Shown here: positions 1 through 7,356 of the stretch, one piece after another
Numbering within the stretch: position 1 is the stretch's first letter
Layout: every line of letters begins with the position of its first letter
Source of the DNA: Comamonas sp.
GTDB lineage: Bacteria > Pseudomonadota > Gammaproteobacteria > Burkholderiales > Burkholderiaceae_C
Assembly: GCA_019236485.1 (NCBI GenBank)
Contig: JAFAIY010000582.1
Coordinates: forward strand, 1 to 10,994
Direction: 5' to 3'
Length of the DNA stretch: 10,994 nucleotides
The notes under the pieces: generated by a model
Database searches by the model: none
Seen by the model: only the letters and a program-made list of their open reading frames with translations
What the model was told of the DNA's origin: nothing
Made by a program: the position numbers and the translations under genes

Positions 1-564
1 AGTCGAGCTTTAGTCTGGCGTCACGGCAAGGTCTTGGACCATGGGTTTGTCGGAAAACAGGCTTGCTTAGGGCTGTATGAAATATTTGATAGCGCTCTGC
101 GCCATCTGAATCTACGCTTTGACGCATTTCATCCATGAAAGCATTGAACCAAGAGCGCAGGCCGCTTTTCTTTCTATAGCTGTGAAGCAGTTGGTCAAGC
201 TGATGGTCTGAGGTCGCAGAGGGCTCCGATGATTTTTCGCCATCAGAAGCTCAAGCCATGGAGTTCGTACACCGAAGCGAGGGCCAAGGCGAGTGGCTGG
301 GCAGGGCGAAGATGATGGAAGAGGAGAGCGGCTGCTGCTTCTGCACAGGTAGGCGGCTCTATCAGCGGTCCATTGCGGCAAAGAGAGTGTTTATGGCTAT
401 GAGGAATGCCGGAACAAGGGCGGCCATTGCTATTGCGGCTTTCTGCTACGGGTGAAGAGGGCATATGGGCGAGCCATAGGCCTGTGACTTCGCAGCATTG
501 AGAGCAAACAGCCCCAACCGCATGGACGGAGGTCGACCGCAATCAAATTAGCCTTGATATTTTA

Positions 565-577
565 ATGTAACTTACAT
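565..577. promoter_or_regulatory. 13-bp palindrome, possible operator
   Basis: ATGTAA and TTACAT flank a single central C, giving a perfect 6+1+6 inverted repeat in AT-rich noncoding DNA. It lies about 90 bp beyond the 3' end of the acyl-CoA synthetase gene, so it would serve whatever lies to the left, if anything. Its size fits a dimeric repressor half-site pair, but there is no direct evidence of function. Confidence 0.25.
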
Positions 578-614
578 GAAGTTATTAGGCCTATCTAAAA
601 GAAGAAATGCTTAA

Positions 615-636
615 CCCCATGCCATCATGAATGGGG
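615..636 (-). terminator. Possible rho-independent terminator of the acyl-CoA synthetase gene
   Basis: Six-base arms CCCCAT (615-620) and ATGGGG (631-636) flank a 10-nt loop. Read on the minus strand, the hairpin starts about 27 nt after the stop codon of the acyl-CoA synthetase gene. It is followed by a T-rich but interrupted tail (TAAGCATTTCTTCTTTT). The position is right; the short stem and broken T-run make it a weak example. Confidence 0.35.
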
Positions 637-663
637 GCAGGGGGTCAAGCACTTCAAAAACGT

Positions 664-2613
664 TCAGATGCCGTTGCGGCTTTTCCAGCGGTCGGCAGGC
701 TTTTCGTACATCTGCTCGATGGCGGCCTCGTAGTAGGCCATCAGGTTCTTTCGCTTGAGCTTGAGGGTCGGTGTCATCAAGCCGTTGTCCACGGTCCAGG
801 CTTCGCGCACCAGATGGATGGCGCGCGGCACCGCATAGCGGGCAAACGAGGCGGTCTGTTTTTCGATGCGTGCCAGCACGGCGCGCTCGACCGCCGAGTG
901 CTGCAGGCTTGCATCCTGCGCAGGATCAAGCCCCAGGGATTGGGCCAGATCTTTCCATTCGCCGGCATTGACTACCGCCACGCAGGCGATGAAAGGGCGA
1001 TCCTCGCCCACCGCGAAGACCTGCTCGAACAGCGGATCCACCATGATGGCCTGCTCCAGATCGTTGGGCGGAACCTTTTCGCCGGTCGAGGTGACGATGA
1101 TTTCCTTGATGCGGCCCTTGATGCGAATCCGTCCGTCCTCGATGGCGGCCTGGTCGCCGGTTTTGAGCCAGCCATCAGCGGTAAAGGTCCTGGCCGTATC
1201 TTCGGGCCGGTTCCAGTAGCCCTTCATGACGATGGAGCCACGCACCTGCAGCTCCTGGTCTTCGCCGATGCGGACCTCGACGCCGGGCAGAACCCTGCCA
1301 ACGGTCTCGGGCCAGTTGTCGTCTAGCGCATTCGCGCAGACCACGGGCGAGGTTTCCGTCATGCCATAGCCCTGGATCATGGGCAGGCCCAGGGCCAGAA
1401 AGCATTGGGAAATGGCGGGCGAGAGCGGGGCGCCGCCGCTGACCGCCACGCGCAGCCGACCGCCAAACTGGGCCAGCAAGGGCTTGGCCACCAGGGCCTG
1501 CAGCACAAACCAGGGCAGATGGGCGGCCCAGCCGCTCGGAGCCTCGTTACCCTGGGCCTGAGCCGCAGTGCCATGGATGCCCTGTTTGCGGCAAAACTCT
1601 CGCCAGCCCTTGGCAACGGCCGAGCGGAGCAGTTGCTGCTTGAGCGGCGAGTGGGCCAGGGTTTCCTGGACCTTGGCATAGATGCGTTCGTAGATGCGCG
1701 GCACGGAAATCAGTACCGTGGGCCTGACGGTCTTCATGTCTTCAGCCAGTTGGGCCACCGAGCGTGCATAGGCCACGCAGGAGCCCGTGGCGACCGCGAA
1801 GTAATAGCCCGTGGTGCGCTCGAAAGTGTGGGACAGGGGCAGAAACGAGAGAAACACATCCTCGGGATAGGCTTTCACGCGCTGCATCACCGCATGCACA
1901 TCGCTGACCACGTTCTCGTGCGTGAGCATCACCCCCTTGGGTTTGCCCGTGGTGCCCGAGGTGTAGACAATGCCCGCGAGGTCCGAGGCCCGGGGTGGCG
2001 CGGGCAGTGCGGCCTGGCGCGACCGCACCTGCTGCAGCCAGGCATCGCGCTCTATCACAGGCTTGGCCGATAGGCGCAAGACCTCGGCGCTCGCGTCGGC
2101 GCCTATGACGGGGCGTTGCTCGCCTTCCGCCTGCCGGCCTTGATGGGCGAGGATCACGGACTGCAGCTGCGGCAGGTCCTGGCCCGTGGCGCAGATGCGC
2201 TCCCAGGTCTGCGCCGTGGCCAGCACCAGCATGGAGGCCTGGGAGTCGGCCAGGATATAGGCGATGCTGCCGGCGTTGTCTATGGCATGCAGGGGCACGG
2301 GCACCAGGCCGCAGCGCAGGCAGGCCTGGTCTATGCACATGGCGTCGAGCCCGTTGGGCAGCAGAATCGCGACGCGGGCGCCCGCGGGCAGGTCCGAGGC
2401 CATGAGCGCCCTGGACCATTGGGCCACGCGCTCGGCGGTCTGCCCCCAGCTCAGGCTGCGCCAGGCATTGGCGGCCTCGTCGAATTCGCGATAGGCCTCG
2501 CCATCGGGTGTTGCGCGCACGCGTATGGCCAGCAGTTCGGCCAGGGTTCGAGCCTGGCCCATGCCGGCCGATGAGATTTCCATTTCAAGCGCGTTGGCCA
2601 GATTCATATGCAT
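664..2613 (-). CDS. AMP-forming long-chain acyl-CoA synthetase (FadD-like)
   Basis: The 649-residue protein should activate a fatty or other carboxylic acid to its acyl-CoA through an acyl-adenylate, using ATP and CoA in the cytoplasm or at the inner face of the membrane. ANL-superfamily motifs appear in order: the phosphate-binding loop YTSGTTGKPKG (217-227), YGMTETSP (416-423), LKTGD (483-487), the hinge region GRIKEI (500-505), and a C-terminal LKLKRK (617-622) that should contain the catalytic lysine. Length and the long insert between the first two motifs fit the long/very-long-chain acyl-CoA synthetase group (FAA1/FadD15 type) better than short-chain acetyl- or propionyl-CoA synthetases; substrate cannot be fixed from sequence. 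Two ATGs compete: 2613, and 2607, which lies a better 8 nt from a weak AGAAAG. The gene lies 74 bp downstream of the MHYT-PAS gene and could be cotranscribed with it. Confidence 0.9.
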   Translation of the reverse strand: MHMNLANALEMEISSAGMGQARTLAELLAIRVRATPDGEAYREFDEAANAWRSLSWGQTAERVAQWSRALMASDLPAGARVAILLPNGLDAMCIDQACLRCGLVPVPLHAIDNAGSIAYILADSQASMLVLATAQTWERICATGQDLPQLQSVILAHQGRQAEGEQRPVIGADASAEVLRLSAKPVIERDAWLQQVRSRQAALPAPPRASDLAGIVYTSGTTGKPKGVMLTHENVVSDVHAVMQRVKAYPEDVFLSFLPLSHTFERTTGYYFAVATGSCVAYARSVAQLAEDMKTVRPTVLISVPRIYERIYAKVQETLAHSPLKQQLLRSAVAKGWREFCRKQGIHGTAAQAQGNEAPSGWAAHLPWFVLQALVAKPLLAQFGGRLRVAVSGGAPLSPAISQCFLALGLPMIQGYGMTETSPVVCANALDDNWPETVGRVLPGVEVRIGEDQELQVRGSIVMKGYWNRPEDTARTFTADGWLKTGDQAAIEDGRIRIKGRIKEIIVTSTGEKVPPNDLEQAIMVDPLFEQVFAVGEDRPFIACVAVVNAGEWKDLAQSLGLDPAQDASLQHSAVERAVLARIEKQTASFARYAVPRAIHLVREAWTVDNGLMTPTLKLKRKNLMAYYEAAIEQMYEKPADRWKSRNGI

Positions 2614-2627
2614 ATCTTTCTGTACAT

Positions 2628-2642
2628 GCAGGCCTGGCCTGC
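2628..2642. repeat. 15-bp near-palindrome upstream of the acyl-CoA synthetase gene
   Basis: GCAGGCC and GGCCTGC flank a single T, a perfect 7+1+7 inverted repeat. It sits 15 bp upstream of the acyl-CoA synthetase start, in the gap after the MHYT-PAS gene. A one-base loop makes an RNA hairpin poor and no T-run follows on the minus strand, so a protein-binding site is more likely than a terminator. Function unknown. Confidence 0.3.
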
Positions 2643-2687
2643 TGCAGAGATGATAGCGTCAGCGGTCGGGCGCGACTCTGCGCCAGC

Positions 2688-4232
2688 TCAGAGCTCCAGA
2701 GCCTGCTCCTGCTTGATGGAGTGGTAGCAGATGGCGATGTAGTGATGCAGGCGGTGCTGCTCGTCACGCACGGCGGTGATGGAGACTTCCTGCTGCAGAT
2801 CCTTGTGGCGCATCTTCCAGATGCCCTGCCAATGGCCGGTGCGGCCCACATCGGTCCACATGGTGGCCAGGCTGGCCTCCGTCTCCTCGCTGTAGAACAG
2901 GGCCGCGAAGTCCTTGTTCTTGGCGCTCTGGCGCGAGAGCTCGGTCATGCGGGCGAAGGCCGGGTTGATGTCCACCACGCGGTGATTGGCGTCCAGCACC
3001 ACCACGCCTTCGTAGCAATGGTCGAACACCGTGGCCGCGATGTGCAACTGGCGCTCGGTCTTCTTGCGCTCGCTCAGATCGGTGAGCACGCCCACATACA
3101 TGCGCTGACCGCGCGCCTCGGCCTGGCTCAGCGCCAGGCGCAGGGGGATCAGCGTCCCGTTCTTGTGCTGGCCCAGCACCTCGGAAATCTTGTTGCGCAG
3201 CGGCGGCTGGGCATTCATCTGCCCATGCTCATGCCGCTGCACGTAATGGTCGTGATGGTTGGCGAGGGCGGCGGGCATGAGCATCTTCACGTTCTGGCCC
3301 ACGGCTTCGGCCGCGCTCCAGCCGAAAATGGCCTCGGCGGCGGGGTTGTATTCCTGGATATGGCCTTGCGTGTCTATGCTGATGATGGCATCGGCGGCCA
3401 TCTGCACCAGGGCGCGCAGACGCGCCTCGTTCATGTCGACTTTCTGCCATTGCATGCGGTAGTGCAGCAGGCCGTTGGCCTGGGCAATCAGGCCGCCTAT
3501 GGCCAGCGTCAGCAGCGCAATGAGCAGGGCCAGGGTCAGATGGTTCTCACCGTGCAGCTGAGCTGCAGCCTGCGCCGGCTCGGGGGCGGCCACGCGCAGC
3601 GCCAGCATGGCCGTGTAGTGCATGCCGGCGATGGCGCAGCCCATGATGAGGGCGGCCAGCGAGTGCCGCGCCAGGGACGGCGTCTCGGCAAAGCGGGCCA
3701 GGCCGAAGCGCACCCACAGTGCCAGCATGGCCAGGGCCACGCCTATCAGCAGCGATATTGCAAACCACAGCGGCGAGTACTGGGGCGCATGCTGCATATG
3801 CATGGCCGCCATGCCGCTGTAATGCATGGTGGCAATGCCGGCGCCGACGATCACGCCGCCCAGCACCAGCTGCCTGCCGTCGAGCTCGGGCATGGCCAGC
3901 AGGCTCAGGGTCACGGCCGAAGCCGCGATGCCGGGCAATATGGAGACCAGGGTCAGTGGCAGGTCGTAATGCACCGCGGTATGGGCCGAATAGGCGAGCA
4001 TGCCTATGAAGTGCATGGCCCAGATGCCGGTGCCCAGGGCCAGGGAGCCGCTGGCAATGGCCCAGCGGCGCAGCTGGGGCGTGATGGCCAGACGGGCAAA
4101 AGCGGCCAGCCTCAGCGCCTGGCCGGAGGCGATGCTGCTGACGACCAGCGACAGCAGCACCAGACCCAGATCGTATTCGCCGTGGACCAGAGCCGCTCCA
4201 GGAGTCTCGCTCCAGAAAAAGTGAGACTGCAT
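2688..4232 (-). CDS. MHYT-domain membrane sensor with two PAS domains
   Basis: This integral membrane sensor has about 514 residues from the preferred ATG. The first half is an MHYT domain: hydrophobic helices with three signature motifs, MHFIGM (73-78), MHYSGM (136-141) and MHYTAM (204-209), thought in this family to bind a metal such as copper and to sense a gas or redox signal. A soluble part follows with PAS1 (about 269-389) and PAS2 (about 396-506), then the protein ends. I see no GGDEF, EAL or histidine-kinase domain, though MHYT-PAS proteins often carry one. PAS1 resembles the FixL/DosP haem PAS type (GQNVKMLMP), with His327 (in NHHDHYVQRH) at the position of their haem-ligating histidine. 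The open frame extends to a TTG at 4244, but ATG 4232 follows a GGA at suitable spacing and is preferred. The gene lies between the GntR regulator and the acyl-CoA synthetase, all leftward. A partner effector is presumably encoded elsewhere. Confidence 0.85.
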   Translation of the reverse strand: MQSHFFWSETPGAALVHGEYDLGLVLLSLVVSSIASGQALRLAAFARLAITPQLRRWAIASGSLALGTGIWAMHFIGMLAYSAHTAVHYDLPLTLVSILPGIAASAVTLSLLAMPELDGRQLVLGGVIVGAGIATMHYSGMAAMHMQHAPQYSPLWFAISLLIGVALAMLALWVRFGLARFAETPSLARHSLAALIMGCAIAGMHYTAMLALRVAAPEPAQAAAQLHGENHLTLALLIALLTLAIGGLIAQANGLLHYRMQWQKVDMNEARLRALVQMAADAIISIDTQGHIQEYNPAAEAIFGWSAAEAVGQNVKMLMPAALANHHDHYVQRHEHGQMNAQPPLRNKISEVLGQHKNGTLIPLRLALSQAEARGQRMYVGVLTDLSERKKTERQLHIAATVFDHCYEGVVVLDANHRVVDINPAFARMTELSRQSAKNKDFAALFYSEETEASLATMWTDVGRTGHWQGIWKMRHKDLQQEVSITAVRDEQHRLHHYIAICYHSIKQEQALEL

Positions 4233-4315
4233 GATGTATTCCAATCAGATGAAGGAGGCACAAACAGCTACGGTTTGAGCATCGCACAAAATTGGTAACT
4301 AACGCCCGAAGAAGT

Positions 4316-4342
4316 GTAGGAGGTTTCCTCTATCCGTAGGAG
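4316..4342. promoter_or_regulatory. Tandem GTAGGAG repeats upstream of the MHYT-PAS gene
   Basis: GTAGGAG occurs at 4316-4322 and again at 4336-4342, exactly 20 bp apart (two helical turns), with a small GAGG-TTT-CCTC hairpin (4320-4330) overlapping the first copy. The pair lies 84-110 bp upstream of the MHYT-PAS start, inside the 152-bp gap after the GntR gene. The spacing would suit two regulator subunits on one face of the DNA. No regulator can be assigned. Confidence 0.3.
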
Positions 4343-4384
4343 TGGCGCTTACACCACAAAGTCATGCGCCGCGGGCGATCCGGC

Positions 4385-5020
4385 CTAGATGGCGGCCTCC
4401 AGGCCGTTGCCGAAGTGAAGGCGCACGGCGTCGGCCGCGGCCTTGGCATTGCGTTGCAGCAGGGCCTGCATGATGGCCTCGTGCTCGGCCAGCGAGTCCT
4501 CGATACGGCCCTGCTTGAACAGCGATTTGTGGCGGTTGAGCTTCATGACCTTGCGCAGATCGGCCACCAGCTGGTTGCGCCAGCGGTTGTTGGCGATGTC
4601 CAGAATCTGCATGTGAAAGCTCTCGTTGAGCGCAAAAAAGCGCTCGGCATCGGCGGTCTGGCGCTTGAGCTCGTCGTGGGTATGGATCAGGCGGGCCAGG
4701 TCCTCGTCCGTGGCCTTGCCCGCGACCTCGGCGGCCGCATCGGCCTCCAGCAGGCTCAGCAGGTGGTAGACGTCGGAAATATCCTTGCGCGAGACCTCGG
4801 TCACATAGGCGCCGCGGCGCACCTTCATGGTCACCAGGCCTTCGGCGGCCAGCACCTTCAGCGCCTCGCGCAGCGGCGTGCGGCTGATGCCGTATTCCTC
4901 GGCAATCTTGAGTTCGTCTATCCATGCACCGGGCTCGAGCTCGCGCTGGAAGATGCGTTGGCGCAACTGCTCGGCGACCTGCTCATATAGCGCACGGGGT
5001 GTAAGCGTTTTACTTGTCAT
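4385..5020 (-). CDS. GntR-family transcriptional regulator, FadR/FCD subfamily
   Basis: The 211-residue protein is of normal length for FCD-type GntR regulators. An N-terminal winged helix-turn-helix (about 6-75) contains the recognition segment ISRTPLREALKVLAAEGLV and the wing VRRGAYV. A helical FCD effector domain follows (about 80-205), with histidines in contexts typical of its metal/ligand site (NESFHMQIL, EHEAIM). FCD regulators usually bind a small organic acid or acyl-CoA as dimers and act on adjacent metabolic genes. The gene is divergent from scpA across 122 bp, so it is the likely local regulator of the propionyl-CoA/methylmalonyl-CoA genes, probably also of itself; ligand and sign of control are not visible. 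A TTG at 5029 would add three residues, but ATG 5020 is the better start. A TACAAT box at 5034-5029 on the minus strand is so close that the transcript could be nearly leaderless. Confidence 0.88.
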   Translation of the reverse strand: MTSKTLTPRALYEQVAEQLRQRIFQRELEPGAWIDELKIAEEYGISRTPLREALKVLAAEGLVTMKVRRGAYVTEVSRKDISDVYHLLSLLEADAAAEVAGKATDEDLARLIHTHDELKRQTADAERFFALNESFHMQILDIANNRWRNQLVADLRKVMKLNRHKSLFKQGRIEDSLAEHEAIMQALLQRNAKAAADAVRLHFGNGLEAAI

Positions 5021-5047
5021 TGCTCGCAATTGTATGCGGTGGATATT

Positions 5048-5077
5048 TTGAATTCATAATTATGAATAATGTACACT
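5048..5077 (+). promoter_or_regulatory. Putative sigma-70 promoter of the scpA-meaB-pccB-pccA cluster
   Basis: TTGAAT (5048-5053) and TACACT (5072-5077) are separated by 18 bp and would start transcription near 5084, leaving a leader of about 60 nt before the scpA ATG. The match to the consensus is fair, not perfect. The 16-bp palindrome at 5052-5067 fills most of the spacer, so a bound regulator would block RNA polymerase; this predicts repression. Confidence 0.4.
5052..5067. promoter_or_regulatory. 16-bp perfect palindrome, candidate GntR operator
   Basis: ATTCATAATTATGAAT reads identically on both strands with no spacer. It lies in the divergent intergenic region between the GntR gene and scpA, inside the putative scpA promoter spacer. 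A dyad of this size beside a GntR gene is the classic setting for its own operator. The bases do not match the TGGT-N3-ACCA pattern of E. coli FadR, so assignment rests on position and symmetry. Confidence 0.5.
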
Positions 5078-5142
5078 ACGCTTCATCTAGGTAGTTCACC
5101 GCAATTCCAACTTCACTGCGCGCACCGCATACGAGAGACAAC

Positions 5143-7320
5143 ATGAGCCAAGAGAACCCGACAGCACAGGGCCACACCGAATTCCCCGCTGCTGATCTGC
5201 AGGCCTGGACCAAGGCAGCCAACAAGGCTGCTCCGGGTGGAGACATCAACAATCTGAACTGGGTCACTCCCGACGGCATCACCGTCAAGCCTCTGTACAC
5301 GGCCGAAGACACGGCCGATCTGGCTCATACCAATACGCTGCCGGGCTTCGCTCCCTATATCCGCGGCCCTCAGGCCACCATGTATGCAGGCCGTCCCTGG
5401 ACCATCCGCCAGTACGCGGGTTTTTCCACCGCCGAGGAGTCCAATGCCTTCTACCGCAAGGCTCTGGCCGCCGGCGGCCAAGGTGTTTCCGTGGCCTTCG
5501 ACCTGGCCACCCACCGCGGTTATGACAGCGACCATCCGCGCGTGACCGGCGACGTGGGCAAGGCCGGCGTGGCCATCGACTCGGTGGAAGACATGAAGGT
5601 GCTGTTCGACCAGATCCCGCTGGACAAGGTCTCGGTCTCCATGACCATGAACGGCGCCGTGCTGCCCGTGCTGGCCGGCTATGTGGTGGCCGCCGAAGAG
5701 CAGGGCGTGTCCCAGGATCAGCTGGCCGGAACGATTCAGAACGACATTCTGAAAGAGTTCATGGTGCGCAACACCTATATCTACCCGCCCAAGCCGTCGA
5801 TGAAGATCATCGGCGACATCATCGAGTACACGAGCCAGAACATGCCCAAGTTCAACTCGATTTCGATCTCGGGCTACCACATGCAGGAAGCTGGTGCCAA
5901 TCAGGCGCTGGAAATGGCTTTCACGCTGGCCGACGGCAAGGAATACGTGAAGACCGCGATCGCCAAGGGCATGGACGTGGACGCTTTCGCGGGCCGTTTG
6001 TCCTTCTTCTGGGCCGTGGGCATGAATTTCTACCTGGAAGTGGCCAAGATGCGCGCCGCGCGCCTGCTGTGGTGCCGCATCATGAAGGGCTTCGATGCCA
6101 AGAACCCCAAGAGCCTGATGCTGCGCACCCACAGCCAGACCTCGGGCTGGTCGCTCACCGAGCAGGACCCCTACAACAATGTGGTGCGCACCACCATCGA
6201 GGCCATGGCCGCCGTGTTCGGCGGCACCCAGTCGCTGCACACCAATGCACTGGACGAGGCGATCGCTCTGCCCACCGAGTTCTCGGCCCGCATTGCGCGC
6301 AACACGCAGCTGATCATCCAGGAAGAAACCCATATCACCAATGTGATCGACCCCTGGGCCGGTTCCTACATGATGGAAAAGCTGACCCAGGAAATGGCCG
6401 ACAAGGCCTGGGCCATCATCGAGGAAGTCGATGCCATGGGCGGCATGACGGCCGCCGTGGACAGCGGCTGGGCCAAGCTCAAGATCGAAGCCGCGGCCGC
6501 CGAGAAGCAGGCCCGCATAGACTCGGGCAAGGAAGTCATTGTCGGCGTCAACAAGTACAAGCTGGCCAAGGAAGATCCGGTCGACATCCTCGAGGTGGAC
6601 AACGTCAAGGTGCGCGACAGCCAGATTGCACGCCTCAAGGACATCAAGGCCAAACGCGATACAGCCAAGGTGGAAGCTGCGCTGGCTGCCATCACTGCAG
6701 CAGCAGAGTCCGGTGAAGGCAATCTGCTGGATCTGTCCATCAAGGCCGTGCGCCTGCGTGCCACGGTGGGTGAAGTCTCCGACGCGATGGAAAAGGCTTT
6801 CGGCCGCCACCGCGCCGACACACAAAAGGTGACCGGTGTGTACGCAGCCGCTTATGACTCGGCCGAAGGCTGGGACAAGCTCAAGGAGGAAATCAACACC
6901 GCCTCGGAGGCCATGGGTCGCCGCCCCCGCGTGATGGTGGCCAAGCTGGGCCAGGACGGCCACGACCGCGGCGCCAAGGTGGTGGCCACGGCCTTTGCCG
7001 ACCTGGGTTTTGACGTGGACATGGGGCCGCTGTTCCAGACACCCGAAGAATGTGCGCGCCAGGCCATCGAAAACGACGTGCACGCCGTGGGCGTGTCCAC
7101 GCTGGCCGCCGGTCACAAGACCCTGGTGCCGGCCATCATTGCCGAGCTCAAGAAGCAGGGCGCCGACGACATCATCGTCTTTGTAGGCGGCGTGATCCCG
7201 GCCCAGGACTATGATTTCCTCTACAACGCGGGCGTCAAGGGCGTGTATGGCCCCGGCACCCCCATTCCTGCCAGCGCCAAGGATGTGCTCGAGCAGATCA
7301 AGAAGGCCAACGGCCTGTAA
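5143..7320 (+). CDS. scpA: Methylmalonyl-CoA mutase, single-chain form
   Basis: This adenosylcobalamin enzyme interconverts (R)-methylmalonyl-CoA and succinyl-CoA in the cytoplasm, the last step of propionyl-CoA assimilation into the TCA cycle. Its 725 residues match catalytic mutase chains such as E. coli ScpA. The N-terminal substrate-binding TIM barrel (about 35-560) has [10 protein letters not shown] with Tyr91, FMVRNTYI with Arg209 and SGYHMQEAG with His246, matching Tyr89, Arg207 and His244 of the Propionibacterium enzyme at a constant offset of two. The C-terminal B12-binding domain (about 593-725) has GQDGHDRG with His607 as the cobalt ligand and a GG loop near 682. All key residues are present, and one chain carries both domains, so no separate small subunit is needed. 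The ATG follows GAGAG (5133-5137) at 5 nt. It is the first gene of the rightward cluster, divergent from the GntR gene. The name mutB or mcm is equally usable. Confidence 0.97.
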   Translation: MSQENPTAQGHTEFPAADLQAWTKAANKAAPGGDINNLNWVTPDGITVKPLYTAEDTADLAHTNTLPGFAPYIRGPQATMYAGRPWTIRQYAGFSTAEESNAFYRKALAAGGQGVSVAFDLATHRGYDSDHPRVTGDVGKAGVAIDSVEDMKVLFDQIPLDKVSVSMTMNGAVLPVLAGYVVAAEEQGVSQDQLAGTIQNDILKEFMVRNTYIYPPKPSMKIIGDIIEYTSQNMPKFNSISISGYHMQEAGANQALEMAFTLADGKEYVKTAIAKGMDVDAFAGRLSFFWAVGMNFYLEVAKMRAARLLWCRIMKGFDAKNPKSLMLRTHSQTSGWSLTEQDPYNNVVRTTIEAMAAVFGGTQSLHTNALDEAIALPTEFSARIARNTQLIIQEETHITNVIDPWAGSYMMEKLTQEMADKAWAIIEEVDAMGGMTAAVDSGWAKLKIEAAAAEKQARIDSGKEVIVGVNKYKLAKEDPVDILEVDNVKVRDSQIARLKDIKAKRDTAKVEAALAAITAAAESGEGNLLDLSIKAVRLRATVGEVSDAMEKAFGRHRADTQKVTGVYAAAYDSAEGWDKLKEEINTASEAMGRRPRVMVAKLGQDGHDRGAKVVATAFADLGFDVDMGPLFQTPEECARQAIENDVHAVGVSTLAAGHKTLVPAIIAELKKQGADDIIVFVGGVIPAQDYDFLYNAGVKGVYGPGTPIPASAKDVLEQIKKANGL

Positions 7321-7356
7321 GCCGCCAGAGTGCATACAGAGCAAAGGCGGAACCAC

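Larger units (their letters stand above)
1..663. other. No recognisable gene; weak open frames only
   Basis: I recognise no gene in this stretch. Several short open frames overlap on both strands, but none resembles a family I know. A minus-strand frame is open from about 253 to the left edge; in its C-terminal part it reads like a soluble helical protein (...LDQLLHSYRKKSGLRSWFN...). Its only ATG inside the window is at 136, and an in-frame TGA (253-251) follows an upstream ATG at 259. A plus-strand frame is open from 1 to a stop at 138, and another runs from 204 to 455. Base composition looks less GC-rich than in the genes to the right. The stretch could be a decayed gene, the end of a gene cut by the window, or plain intergenic DNA. 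From about 540 to 663 it is AT-richer and noncoding. Confidence 0.4.
5032..5132. repeat. 10-bp inverted repeat upstream of both divergent starts
   Basis: GTATGCGGTG (5032-5041) and CACCGCATAC (5123-5132) are perfect reverse complements. Each gene therefore has CACCGCATAC in the same orientation just before its start: 10 nt before the scpA ATG, 11 nt before the GntR ATG. The arms are 81 bp apart. They could be two operator sites, or an element shared by the two 5' leaders. Confidence 0.5.

Noticed and set aside
2669..2684. GGCGC/GCGCC hairpin after the MHYT-PAS stop codon as a terminator
   Set aside because: The stem is 5 bp with no T-run on the minus strand; readthrough into the acyl-CoA synthetase gene is more likely.
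2508..4298. A 596-codon open frame on the plus strand opposite the MHYT-PAS gene
   Set aside because: Same reason: a shadow frame rich in His, Gln and Gly, without motifs, antisense to a protein with clear MHYT and PAS signatures.
5078..5142. Possible cobalamin riboswitch in the scpA leader
   Set aside because: The leader is only about 60 nt, far too short for a B12 riboswitch, and no B12-box-like sequence is visible.
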